Under the pieces are notes generated by a model, which did no database searches, was not told the origin of the DNA, and saw only the letters and a program-made list of their open reading frames with translations. The position numbers and the translations under genes are program-made. Positions 16,207 through 23,680 of a stretch of DNA of 34,810 nucleotides are shown here, one piece after another. The stretch comes from Sinorhizobium medicae (GTDB taxonomy: Bacteria > Pseudomonadota > Alphaproteobacteria > Rhizobiales > Rhizobiaceae). Every line of letters starts with the position of its first letter. The stretch's first letter is position 1. Location: NCBI RefSeq assembly GCF_007827695.1, contig NZ_VITA01000031.1:1-34810 (forward strand). The letters run 5' to 3'.

Positions 16207-17535
16207 ATGAGCTATCACAACCCCTACACCCCGCCGCGCAAGTCCGCGACCTTCGACGACTATACCCTTGCGGAAATCCGCCGTGCGGCGGCGACCGGCA
16301 TCTATGACATCAGAGGCGCCGGCACCAAGCGCAAGGTTCCCCACTTCGACGATCTTCTCTTTCTCGGCGCATCGATCTCGCGCTATCCGCTCGAAGGCTA
16401 CCGCGAGAAATGCGACACCTCTGTCGTGTTGGGGACGCGTTTCGCCAAGAAGCCGATCCATCTGAAGATTCCGGTCAGCATCGCCGGCATGAGCTTCGGC
16501 GCGCTTTCCGGCCCGGCCAAGGAAGCGCTCGGCCGGGGTGCGACGGCTTCGGGAACGTCGACCACCACCGGCGATGGCGGCATGACGGATGAGGAGCGCG
16601 GTCATTCCCAGACGCTTGTGTATCAATATCTGCCGTCACGCTACGGAATGAACCCGACGGACCTGCGCCGGGCGGATGCGATCGAGGTGGTGGTCGGTCA
16701 GGGCGCCAAACCCGGTGGCGGCGGCATGCTGCTCGGCCAGAAGATCTCCGACCGGGTCGCCAATATGCGCAATCTGCCGAAGGGCATAGATCAGCGCTCG
16801 GCCTGCCGTCATCCCGACTGGACCGGGCCGGACGATCTCGAGATCAAGATTCTCGAACTGCGCGAGATTACCGACTGGGAAAAGCCCATCTACGTCAAGG
16901 TTGGCGGTGCGCGGCCCTATTACGACACGGCGCTTGCGGTGAAAGCCGGTGCGGATGTCGTCGTGCTCGACGGCATGCAGGGCGGAACGGCGGCGACCCA
17001 GGACGTCTTCATCGAGAACGTCGGCATGCCGACGCTCGCCTGCATTCGGCCTGCGGTCCAGGCGTTGCAGGACCTCGGCATGCACCGCAAGGTTCAGCTC
17101 GTCATATCCGGCGGCATCCGCTCCGGCGCTGACGTCGCCAAGGCGCTGGCGCTTGGGGCAGACGCGGTGGCCATCGGTACAGCGGCTTTGGTCGCCATCG
17201 GCGACAACGACCCGCATTGGGAAGAGGAATACCAGAAGCTCGGGACCACTGCCGGTGCCTATGACGACTGGCACGAGGGCAAAGATCCTGCCGGGATCAC
17301 CACTCAGGATCCCGAATTGATGAAGCGGCTCGACCCGATCGCCGCGGGCCGGCGGCTCGCCAATTATCTGAAGGTGATGACGCTCGAAGCTCAGACCATC
17401 GCCCGTGCCTGCGGCAAGAATCATCTGCACAATCTCGAGCCCGAGGACCTTTGTGCCCTGACGATGGAGGCCGCAGCGATGGCGCAGGTGCCGCTGGCGG
17501 GTACGAGTTGGTACCCCGGCAAGGGTGCCTTCTGA
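16207..17535 (+). CDS. glxD: FMN-binding glutamate synthase domain protein (MgsC-like)
   Basis: This 442-residue protein corresponds to the central and FMN-binding domains of glutamate synthase. Visible motifs are a glycine-rich loop GQGAKPGGGGML, VKVGGARPYYDTALAVKAGAD, the TIM-barrel phosphate-binding DGMQGGTAATQ, and ISGGIRSGADVAKALALGADAV. These are the classical FMN and 2-oxoglutarate site elements. In the Mgs complex the family transfers an amino or methylamino group onto a glutamate-derived acceptor to give N-methylglutamate. The ATG at 16207 has AAGGGA upstream. The glnT-like gene starts 78 bases after its stop, or directly at the stop if a less likely ATG is used. Confidence 0.92.
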   Translation: MSYHNPYTPPRKSATFDDYTLAEIRRAAATGIYDIRGAGTKRKVPHFDDLLFLGASISRYPLEGYREKCDTSVVLGTRFAKKPIHLKIPVSIAGMSFGALSGPAKEALGRGATASGTSTTTGDGGMTDEERGHSQTLVYQYLPSRYGMNPTDLRRADAIEVVVGQGAKPGGGGMLLGQKISDRVANMRNLPKGIDQRSACRHPDWTGPDDLEIKILELREITDWEKPIYVKVGGARPYYDTALAVKAGADVVVLDGMQGGTAATQDVFIENVGMPTLACIRPAVQALQDLGMHRKVQLVISGGIRSGADVAKALALGADAVAIGTAALVAIGDNDPHWEEEYQKLGTTAGAYDDWHEGKDPAGITTQDPELMKRLDPIAAGRRLANYLKVMTLEAQTIARACGKNHLHNLEPEDLCALTMEAAAMAQVPLAGTSWYPGKGAF

Positions 17536-17613
17536 ATGAAGAGTGGCAGGTCGCACTTGAGAGGGTGCGGCCTGTTTTCGCATTTGAGTGTCGGAATCCA
17601 AAAGGGGAACAAC

Positions 17614-18921
17614 GTGACACTGGATCTCTTCACCTTCGCCCGTGACAAGGGCGTCAAATATTTCATGATCAGCTACACCGATCTCTTCGGCGGGCAACGC
17701 GCCAAGCTCGTCCCGACGGAGGCCATTGGTGAGATGCAGAAGGGCGGCGCGGGCTTTGCCGGCTTCGCAACCTGGTTCGATCTTACGCCTGCCCATCCGG
17801 ATCTCTTCGCTCTCCCGGACCCGTCGTCGGTCATTCAGCTCCCCTGGAAAAAGGATGTCGCCTGGGTCGCCGCCGATTGCGTCATGGATGAGGCGCCGGT
17901 GGAACAGGCTCCGCGCGTGGTGCTTAAGAAGCTGATCGCCGAAGCCGCTGAGGAGGGGCTTCGCGTTAAAACCGGCGTCGAGCCGGAATTTTTCCTGATC
18001 TCGCCGGATGGTTCGAAGATTTCCGACACGTTCGATACGGCCGAAAAGCCCTGTTACGACCAGCAGGCGATCATGCGTCGGTACGACGTGATCGCCGAGA
18101 TCTGCGATTATATGCTCGAACTCGGTTGGAAGCCCTATCAGAACGACCATGAAGACGCGAACGGCCAGTTCGAGATGAACTGGGAGTATGACGACGCGCT
18201 CCGTACGGCCGACAAGCACTCGTTCTTCAAGTTCATGGTGAAATCGGTCGCCGAGAAGCACGGCTTGCGTGCGACCTTCATGCCGAAGCCGTTCAAAGGT
18301 CTGACGGGCAACGGCTGCCATTGCCATATATCGGTCTGGGATCTGGAAGGCGAGGTGAATGCCTTTGCCGACAAGAGAGCCGAGTTCGGACTTTCCGCCG
18401 AGGGGCGCTATTTTCTCGGCGGCATCATGAAGCATGCAAGCGCCCTCGCCGCCGTCACCAATCCGACGGTCAATTCCTACAAGCGCATCAACGCCCCGCG
18501 CACGGTTTCCGGTGCGACCTGGGCACCAAATTCGGTGACCTGGACCGGCAACAACCGCACCCATATGGTTCGCGTCCCCGGTCCCGGCCGTTTCGAGCTG
18601 CGCCTGCCGGACGGTGCCGTCAATCCCTATCTCCTGCAGGCGATCATCATCGCTGCCGGCCTTTCGGGCGTTCGCTCCAAGGCTGATCCCGGCCGCCACT
18701 ACGACATCGACATGTACAGGGACGGGCATCAGGTGACCGATGCGCCGAAGCTTCCGCTCAACCTGCTCGACGCCCTGCGGGAGTACAAGAGGGACGAAGA
18801 ACTGCAGGAAGCGCTTGGACGGGAGTTCTCAGCCGCCTATCTGAAGCTCAAGCAAGGCGAGTGGAATGCCTATTGCTCGCAGTTCACGGATTGGGAGCAC
18901 CAGACCACGCTGGACGTGTAG
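17614..18921 (+). CDS. glnT: Glutamine synthetase III / gamma-glutamylmethylamide synthetase
   Basis: This 435-residue enzyme belongs to the glutamine synthetase superfamily. Motifs include metal ligands in GVEPEFF (Glu123, Glu125), the NDHEDANGQFEMNW block (about 177-190), KPF at 225-227 and NGCHCHIS (233-240). I chose the GTG at 17614 because AAGGGG sits about 5 bases upstream and the protein then begins TLDLFTFAR, the usual start. The in-frame ATG at 17536 adds 26 unrelated residues. Rhizobial genomes call this glnT. With glxBCD and soxBDAG it matches the set gmaS-mgsABC-mgdABCD, so it may ligate methylamine to glutamate (GmaS) instead of, or as well as, ammonia. A two-part hairpin region follows the stop. 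Confidence 0.88.
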   Translation: MTLDLFTFARDKGVKYFMISYTDLFGGQRAKLVPTEAIGEMQKGGAGFAGFATWFDLTPAHPDLFALPDPSSVIQLPWKKDVAWVAADCVMDEAPVEQAPRVVLKKLIAEAAEEGLRVKTGVEPEFFLISPDGSKISDTFDTAEKPCYDQQAIMRRYDVIAEICDYMLELGWKPYQNDHEDANGQFEMNWEYDDALRTADKHSFFKFMVKSVAEKHGLRATFMPKPFKGLTGNGCHCHISVWDLEGEVNAFADKRAEFGLSAEGRYFLGGIMKHASALAAVTNPTVNSYKRINAPRTVSGATWAPNSVTWTGNNRTHMVRVPGPGRFELRLPDGAVNPYLLQAIIIAAGLSGVRSKADPGRHYDIDMYRDGHQVTDAPKLPLNLLDALREYKRDEELQEALGREFSAAYLKLKQGEWNAYCSQFTDWEHQTTLDV

Positions 18922-18972
18922 GGCGCGTGCAGGAAAAGCGTGCCGGCTGGAGCCCTTCGGCCTGCACGTCTA

Positions 18973-19020
18973 CTGCATGTTTCCTTTAATCGGATCCGAT
19001 TGAAGGACAAAAACATGCAG
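18973..19020. repeat. Long palindrome, rhizobial intergenic repeat (RIME-like)
   Basis: CTGCATGTTT (18973-18982) pairs with AAACATGCAG at the far end (to 19020). The inner arms CCTTTAATCGG and CCGATTGAAGG pair around the centre GGATCC. The 48-base element lies in the convergent gap between glnT and the next minus-strand gene, and with the next hairpin it forms a two-part unit typical of rhizobial intergenic mosaic repeats. It can also act as a terminator. Confidence 0.65.
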
Positions 19021-19032
19021 CAGATCAAAGTG

Positions 19033-19076
19033 CTACAGCGACCTTTGTGCGTCTTATAAGACGCACGGCGCTGTAG
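19033..19076. repeat. Second hairpin of the RIME-like element
   Basis: The perfect 20-base palindrome of GTGCGTCTTA and TAAGACGCAC (19047-19066) is enclosed by CTACAGCG (19033-19040) and CGCTGTAG (19069-19076). I recall near-identical sequences as multicopy repeats in Sinorhizobium genomes. It ends two bases before the stop codon of the minus-strand gene at 19079 and probably doubles as a bidirectional terminator. Confidence 0.65.
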
Positions 19077-19078
19077 TT

Positions 19079-19342
19079 TCAGCTTTTTCGGGCCATGACT
19101 GTGCGGACGCGCGCACGGCGATAGGCATCGGGGATCGACAGTGCCCAGACGAACAGTCCGCCTGCATGCCGCCCGATGAAGGAGCGGTCCGGAGGCGCGG
19201 TCATGTAAGTGACGACGGAAAAGAATACGACGAAAAAGGCAAAGGCCAAGCCGCGGGTCGCATCGCGTATGGCGACATGGCCGGCACCAGGCAGCACTGT
19301 CGCCAGCATCAGCACCAGAAAGGGATTGATAGGCTTGGCCAT
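19079..19342 (-). CDS. Small membrane protein of unknown function
   Basis: This 87-residue protein has two hydrophobic segments (about 7-24 and 31-48), a weaker third one near 60-72, and a basic C-terminus (RRARVRTVMARKS). The N-terminal part (NPFLVLMLATVLPGAGHV) resembles small TM2-like or DUF proteins, but I cannot name a family. The ATG at 19342 has a clear GGAGGATC ribosome binding site. It lies 34 bases downstream of the 245-residue unknown protein on the same strand, so the two are probably co-transcribed. It may be part of the wider methylated-amine locus, but nothing in the sequence shows a role. Confidence 0.7.
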   Translation of the reverse strand: MAKPINPFLVLMLATVLPGAGHVAIRDATRGLAFAFFVVFFSVVTYMTAPPDRSFIGRHAGGLFVWALSIPDAYRRARVRTVMARKS

Positions 19343-19375
19343 GGTGATCCTCCTCAACCGGCCGGAGCACGATGC

Positions 19376-19396
19376 TTCAGGTCGGATCGGCCTGAA
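19376..19396. repeat. Short REP-like palindrome at a gene end
   Basis: TTCAGG (19376-19381) and CCTGAA (19391-19396) flank TCGGATCGG. The arms and the GATC-containing centre resemble the elements at 23644-23675 and 18973-19020. It overlaps the stop codon and last codons of the minus-strand gene ending at 19377. Confidence 0.5.
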
Positions 19397-20114
19397 ACAG
19401 AAACCGCTGCGCATTTTTTCTGAAGTCCCTCCGACCCGGAACGGCTTCATCATCCGCCAGGAAGCCGCTCAGTACCTCCGCTTCGGCGATTGTCCGCCGT
19501 ATGATCTCAGGCGCAATCGCGGTGACGGAAAAGCGCGCCTGCCGCAGGAGCAGATGCGCCGCGCGTTGTCCTTCGTCCGCCTGGCGGACGAGCCGCACGC
19601 CGCGCGGAGTGATAGCCGCTTCCTTGAGCGTCCGATCGGAAAACAGGCTCGCAAACATGGCCGCGGTCCGTTCGACCTGCCGGTCGGAGGCGTTGCCGTC
19701 GCCGCGCATCAGGAGGGCGGTATCGCCGGGCGGCGGCATGAGCAGACGCGGCATTTCATGGACGATCGAGTAGAACTCGGCGCCGGTCGGCCGCGCCAGC
19801 GCCCCGATCCTGGGTCTGGCACGGAGAATGGTTTCGAACAGGGTCAGCTTCAGCCACAATTGCGGCAATCGGCGGCAGACCATGGTGTCGACGATGAGTT
19901 CAGCGCGTATCTGCCGTCCGTCGGCCAGGCTGCCGGCGAGGATCGGAAAATGGTCTGCGCTGAAGGTGATGCGAGCGTCCCTGAGGAGCCGTGCCGCGTC
20001 GTCGAGGAGACCCCGGCGTTCGGCCATGGCCGCCCGGTGGTCGCGGACGGCGCGCACGCTCATCCATATGCCTGATGCTATTGCGAAGGCAGAGAAAGCA
20101 ATTGTGGTGATCAT
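19377..20114 (-). CDS. Membrane-anchored protein of unknown function
   Basis: This 245-residue protein has one N-terminal hydrophobic segment (about 3-20, AFSAFAIASGIW). A largely soluble domain follows, with an Arg-rich helical stretch and repeated hydrophobic blocks (LPQLWLKLTLFETIL, MPRLLMPPPGD). I recognise no family. The last residues (about AQRFLFQADPT) are encoded by a REP-like palindrome, so the original C-terminus may have been shorter. The ribosome binding site before the ATG at 20114 is weak (AGGGCG). It lies downstream of the APC permease gene, 125 bases after it, on the same strand, and may be read through from that operon. Confidence 0.65.
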   Translation of the reverse strand: MITTIAFSAFAIASGIWMSVRAVRDHRAAMAERRGLLDDAARLLRDARITFSADHFPILAGSLADGRQIRAELIVDTMVCRRLPQLWLKLTLFETILRARPRIGALARPTGAEFYSIVHEMPRLLMPPPGDTALLMRGDGNASDRQVERTAAMFASLFSDRTLKEAAITPRGVRLVRQADEGQRAAHLLLRQARFSVTAIAPEIIRRTIAEAEVLSGFLADDEAVPGRRDFRKNAQRFLFQADPT

Positions 20115-20239
20115 GCAATCGCCCTGCTTTTGACGCGGGAAGCGCTCCGGTCGGTTTCAAGAAGGGGAGCGCACGATCCGAATCGGGTGCACGCCCTCCG
20201 AAGGTCGGCGGCTCGCCAGGTGCCGCCGACTTAAGCCGG

Positions 20240-21637
20240 TCAATAGCCTTGCGGCTTCGGCCAGGGCATCGTGAACTGGTCGCCGCGGCGTACGAACTTG
20301 TAGCGCCGGAAGTGGAACCACAGCGACGCTATGATATAGAAGCACATCATCGCGCTGAGCTGCGTGCCGTAGCCGAGGAACACGGCGAAATAGGCGGTCG
20401 AGCACAGAATGAGCAGCACGATCGTCGGCAAAGGGTGAAACGGGTGCACGTAGCCGCGTTTGATCTTGCCGAGCGGCCACTTGTTTCGGAACATCACCAT
20501 GTTGAAGGTCATGAAGGTGTAGCCGAGCAGGCCCGAAAGAATGGAGAAGGTCACGACCTGATCGAGCGGGGCTCCGAGCGCGAAAATGAGCGCGATGGGG
20601 ACCAGGAAGACGATTGCGCGATAGGGCGTGCGGTAGACCGGATGGACGGCACCGAACCAGCTCGGCAGATAGCGGTCGCGGCTCATCGAGAACCAGGCCC
20701 GTGAAGCGTCGTTGATGCAGCCGTTTGCCGAGGCGAGCGTGGCGAAGGCCGTGCCGACGAACAGCAGGATCATCAACCCGGTGCTGCCGGTGACGCGGGC
20801 GGCGTCGAACAAGGGCGTTCCGGCCTGACCAAGATATTCCCACGGCATCAGGCCGGAGCAGATATACCAGGTCATTGTGGCCGCAACCAGCAGTGTCATG
20901 ATGCCGGCCATCGTGCCATAGGGAAGCGAACGGGCAGGTGAGCGCACCTCCTCGGCTGCCTGGCAGGTACCCTCGATGCCGAGATAGTACCAGAGGCCGA
21001 AGTGCAGCGATGCAACGATCCCGACCCAGCCATAGGGGAGCGGATCCGTGGTGATCGCCGAAAAATCGAGCGGCACTGCAGAGGCGCCGAACTGCACCGA
21101 CACGAACAGCGCCACGATCGCAAGGAAGGCGACGGCGGTGATGACCAGGTTGAAGGTCAGGGTCGCGAGCACGCCGCGATAGTTGAGCCATGCCAGGAAC
21201 ATGACGGCGAGAACGATGAAGGGCTGCTGGTTGAGGCCTGCCTGGCCCTGCATGCCCGCCACAGTGTCGAGCAGGAAGCCGACGGTGATGGCGTTGGCGG
21301 CCTCGAGCATGGTATAGGCCATGACGAGGAAAAGACCGACATTGAACGCCATCAGCGGGCCGACGATGTGTTTTGCCTGAGCGTACTGACCACCCGCTGC
21401 GGCGACCGTCGAGGTAACCTCGGAGTCGATCATGGCGACGCAGGTGTAGAGCAGGCCTGCCACCCAGCAGGCCATCAGGCCGGCGATCATGCCGCCTTTG
21501 CCCACGGAGAAATTCCAGCCCATATATTCGCCGACGAGCACGATGCCGACGCCGAGTGCCCAGACATGCGAGGGTCCGAGAACCCTCAACAGCCGCAACC
21601 GGTCCGGCTCAGCCGCGGCGGATGTAATATCGTCCAT
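20240..21637 (-). CDS. APC-family permease, Eat (ethanolamine)-like
   Basis: This 465-residue inner-membrane transporter has about twelve hydrophobic segments, the usual size for amino acid/polyamine/organocation permeases. The first helix carries GEYMGWNFSVG (36-46), close to the SGEYFGWNFG signature I recall for ethanolamine (Eat) permeases. The motif GIEGTCQAAEEVRSP is also typical of that group. The ATG at 21637 follows a strong GGGGAGGA site; the open frame upstream is not family-like. Three small membrane-protein genes precede it in the same operon. Given the methylamine-type genes alongside, a small amine or N-methylated amino acid is a plausible substrate. This is inferred, not shown. 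Confidence 0.85.
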   Translation of the reverse strand: MDDITSAAAEPDRLRLLRVLGPSHVWALGVGIVLVGEYMGWNFSVGKGGMIAGLMACWVAGLLYTCVAMIDSEVTSTVAAAGGQYAQAKHIVGPLMAFNVGLFLVMAYTMLEAANAITVGFLLDTVAGMQGQAGLNQQPFIVLAVMFLAWLNYRGVLATLTFNLVITAVAFLAIVALFVSVQFGASAVPLDFSAITTDPLPYGWVGIVASLHFGLWYYLGIEGTCQAAEEVRSPARSLPYGTMAGIMTLLVAATMTWYICSGLMPWEYLGQAGTPLFDAARVTGSTGLMILLFVGTAFATLASANGCINDASRAWFSMSRDRYLPSWFGAVHPVYRTPYRAIVFLVPIALIFALGAPLDQVVTFSILSGLLGYTFMTFNMVMFRNKWPLGKIKRGYVHPFHPLPTIVLLILCSTAYFAVFLGYGTQLSAMMCFYIIASLWFHFRRYKFVRRGDQFTMPWPKPQGY

Positions 21638-21651
21638 CTGCTGTCCTCCCC

Positions 21652-21813
21652 TCAGATCTCGTGGCGCTCTGCGGTCGCCTCGATCTCGCCTTCGCGAGAG
21701 GAGATCAGCAGTTCGTTGTCGTAAGTGCTGTCGATGCGGATGAGATCGGCGAGCATCAGCACGCCGAATAGCGCCGACAGCGCCCAAGCCGCATATTCGA
21801 GTATGTCCCACAT
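21652..21813 (-). CDS. 53-residue single-span membrane protein
   Basis: This tiny protein begins MWDILEYAAW, has one membrane helix (about 5-26) and ends in an acidic tail (SSREGEIEATAERHEI). The ATG at 21813 follows GGAGGAT. It lies 14 bases upstream of the APC permease ATG, so the coupling is tight. The position suggests an accessory subunit of the permease. I know no named family for it. Confidence 0.7.
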   Translation of the reverse strand: MWDILEYAAWALSALFGVLMLADLIRIDSTYDNELLISSREGEIEATAERHEI

Positions 21814-21892
21814 GGCCAAACCATCCTCCCCTGGATCGATTGAATGAAAACGGAATGCGGGCGGAAAACCGCACACGCGTCCTCGTCCCGCT

Positions 21893-22276
21893 TTAGCGCT
21901 GCTTCGTGCCGAAGCGTTCGTCGATCACTTCGCGGTATTCCCTGTCGGAAAGCCGGACGACCATCACGAAATAGCCTATGACGAGCAGCGCCATGACGAT
22001 GAGCGAGGCCCAACTGAAGCTGTAATCGAAGCGCGCAGTGATGATGTCGTTGGCGGCAGCCGGATCGGTGATTCCAAGCGCCGCCCATTGCTGCTGCTCG
22101 GTGGCATTCTGGCCGAGCGATTCCCAGGTTGGGTCGGCGATCGGGTTCGGCACCTTGGCCGCGCCCGCGAGGCCGAGATAGAGTGGTATATAAAGCGCCC
22201 CGATGGTGAGAACGAGCAATGTGGCCACATCGAAAATCTGACCTGCAAAGCTCTGTTTCGGAGGTTCGTACGACAT
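21893..22276 (-). CDS. 127-residue two-span membrane protein
   Basis: The protein has a short cytoplasmic N-terminus, a first membrane helix (about 16-38), a loop of about 50 residues rich in Asp, Gln and Trp (DPTWESLGQNATEQQQW) that is probably periplasmic, a second helix (about 87-107) and a charged C-terminus (DREYREVIDERFG). It lies between two other small membrane-protein genes in the APC permease operon, and a GGAGG-type site precedes the ATG at 22276. Its role is unknown. The loop between the helices could contact the permease or ligand. Confidence 0.75.
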   Translation of the reverse strand: MSYEPPKQSFAGQIFDVATLLVLTIGALYIPLYLGLAGAAKVPNPIADPTWESLGQNATEQQQWAALGITDPAAANDIITARFDYSFSWASLIVMALLVIGYFVMVVRLSDREYREVIDERFGTKQR

Positions 22277-22284
22277 GATACCTC

Positions 22285-22602
22285 CTAGCGGCCGAAAGAG
22301 CGCATCTCATCGAGATGCTTGAGATCGAGGCTGTAGATGAAGTGCTTGTCTTCCTCGTAGTGGCGCAGCATCGCGACGATGGCGGCCGTATTGAAGAGCA
22401 GCACCAGGCCGCAGGCGACTGTCAGGATGACCGTAATGGCCGGAGTTGCGATGTAGGGCCATACGGTAAACAGCGCAAAGAGCAGAGTGCACCATAGGAC
22501 CACGACGAAGGCTGTCAGGCAGACGCGGTCACGTCTGTGCATTGCATCGATACGCTGGCTGAAGCTCGCATCTTCGCTGAGCTTGCTGAGTGTCGCTTCC
22601 AT
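22285..22602 (-). CDS. 105-residue two-span membrane protein
   Basis: This is the first gene of the APC permease operon. The protein has a charged N-terminus (about 30 residues), two adjacent membrane helices (about 30-50 and 54-80) and a soluble tail (RHYEEDKHFIYSLDLKHLDEM). The ATG at 22602 follows a very strong GGAGGAGGAGG site; the open frame upstream covers the divergent promoter region and is not coding. The next gene starts 8 bases after its stop. The function is unknown. With two other small membrane proteins it appears to form a conserved-looking set with the permease. Confidence 0.75.
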   Translation of the reverse strand: MEATLSKLSEDASFSQRIDAMHRRDRVCLTAFVVVLWCTLLFALFTVWPYIATPAITVILTVACGLVLLFNTAAIVAMLRHYEEDKHFIYSLDLKHLDEMRSFGR

Positions 22603-22669
22603 TGGCTTGCCTCCTCCTCCAAGTAGACTCGAGTTTCGGTATTTCGCTGTGAACCCTCTTATTCTGCTT

Positions 22670-22704
22670 AGAAAAATTATTTGCCTGACAGGAATGTCCG
22701 GCAA
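22670..22704 (-). promoter_or_regulatory. APC-operon promoter with overlapping AT-rich box
   Basis: On the minus strand TTGCCG (22699-22704, -35) and AATAAT (22676-22681, -10) are 17 bases apart. The -10 lies inside AGAAAAATTATTTGCC (22670-22685), which resembles GGAAAATATTTTCC at 33147-33160. Overlap with the -10 fits a repressor site. Confidence 0.5.
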
Positions 22705-22872
22705 AGCGCGGGCACTGTCAAGTGATGTGTGGGATCCGGAGGAGTGCGCTCTGTTTTCCGCCGCCGTCGCCCTCGGCTTCAGAGCGTCCGTTTGCCGGCA
22801 CATGAAGCCGGAACCCTCAGGCGCCCGCTCCGCGCATCAGAAGGTCATGTGGCGCAGGCCGCCGCGGTGTTG

Positions 22873-22889
22873 ATCTTCCGTCGCGGAAG
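22873..22889. promoter_or_regulatory. Inverted repeat upstream of XRE-cupin gene
   Basis: TCTTCCG and CGGAAGA form a perfect 7-3-7 inverted repeat about 45 bases before the regulator start at 22934. It is a candidate autoregulatory operator or a leader hairpin. Confidence 0.4.
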
Positions 22890-22933
22890 ACGCAAATGTA
22901 GCTACTGTCAGTGAAAATCGGAGTGAGATCGGC

Positions 22934-23638
22934 ATGGCTGGGGAAAACGCGGGAAAGCAACGGAACTCGAAGAAGAACGGCAAGGCGGCGCCGGGCCTGA
23001 CGCGTGTGACGCCGCTGACCCAGGATCCGCATGCCATTCGTGACACCCGGGAAAAGGTGCTGGAGGTAGCGATCGGGCATGAGGTGCGCGCCTTCCGCAA
23101 GAAGCTCGGCATTACGGTCGCCGATGTTGCCTCCGCCACCGACATCTCGGTCGGCATGCTGTCGAAGATCGAAAACGGCAACACATCGCCATCGCTGACG
23201 ACGCTGCAGACGCTGTCGCGGGCACTCGGCGTACCGATCACCGCGTTTTTCCGCCGCTTCGAAGAGGAGCATAGCGCCGTTTTCGTGAAGGCGGGGGAGG
23301 GCGTTGACGTCGAGCGACGCGGCACCCGCGCCGGGCATCAATATAACCTCCTCGGCCATATCGGCTCGAACACGTCAGGCGTCGTCGTCGAGCCTTACCT
23401 GATCACGCTGACCGAAAACTCCGACATATTTCCGACGTTTCAGCACGATGGTCTGGAGTTCCTCTACATGCTGGAAGGCGAGGTCGTTTATCGGCATGGC
23501 AACAACCTCTACCGCATGACTCCGGGCGACAGCCTGTTCTTCGACGCCGACGCGCCGCACGGGCCGGAAGAACTGACCACGCTGCCGATCCGGTATCTGT
23601 CCATCATTTCCTATCCGCGCGGCCGCGGAGAGGATTAG
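22934..23638 (+). CDS. XRE-family regulator with C-terminal cupin
   Basis: This 234-residue regulator has a basic N-terminal extension (1-40), an XRE helix-turn-helix (about 48-104, with TVADVASATDISVGMLSKIENG) and a cupin domain (about 150-228). The cupin contains QHDGLEFLYMLEGEV and a second half PGDSLFFDADAPHG, whose His and Glu residues could bind metal or ligand. The ATG at 22934 has GGAG about 9 bases upstream. It diverges from the small-protein/APC permease operon and is probably its ligand-responsive regulator. This family often controls amine and amino acid catabolism (PuuR is an example). A bidirectional terminator follows. Confidence 0.9.
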   Translation: MAGENAGKQRNSKKNGKAAPGLTRVTPLTQDPHAIRDTREKVLEVAIGHEVRAFRKKLGITVADVASATDISVGMLSKIENGNTSPSLTTLQTLSRALGVPITAFFRRFEEEHSAVFVKAGEGVDVERRGTRAGHQYNLLGHIGSNTSGVVVEPYLITLTENSDIFPTFQHDGLEFLYMLEGEVVYRHGNNLYRMTPGDSLFFDADAPHGPEELTTLPIRYLSIISYPRGRGED

Positions 23639-23643
23639 ATCAT

Positions 23644-23675
23644 GATGTTTTTAGGTCGATCCGCCTAAAAACATC
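23644..23675. terminator. Bidirectional terminator / REP-like palindrome
   Basis: GATGTTTTTAGG (23644-23655) and CCTAAAAACATC (23664-23675) form a perfect 12-bp stem with an 8-base loop in the 42-base convergent gap between the XRE-cupin gene and the ABC ATPase gene. The A/T-rich arms make it work in both directions. The GATCCG loop links it to other short palindromes here. Confidence 0.75.
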
Positions 23676-23680
23676 CGGCT

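Noticed and set aside
14564..17535. glxBCD as a complete NADPH glutamate synthase
   Set aside because: The three proteins together cover only the GltB domains, and no GltD-like NADPH subunit is nearby. The MgsABC reading fits the neighbours better.
16636..18729. Very long open frame (697 codons) antisense to glxD and glnT
   Set aside because: It mirrors two well-supported genes in a GC-rich codon phase, has no family character and no ribosome binding site context. It is a shadow frame.
18973..19076. CRISPR-like or attachment-site interpretation of the tandem palindromes
   Set aside because: There are two different hairpins, no regularly spaced identical repeats, and no integrase or cas gene. 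The structure fits a rhizobial intergenic repeat.
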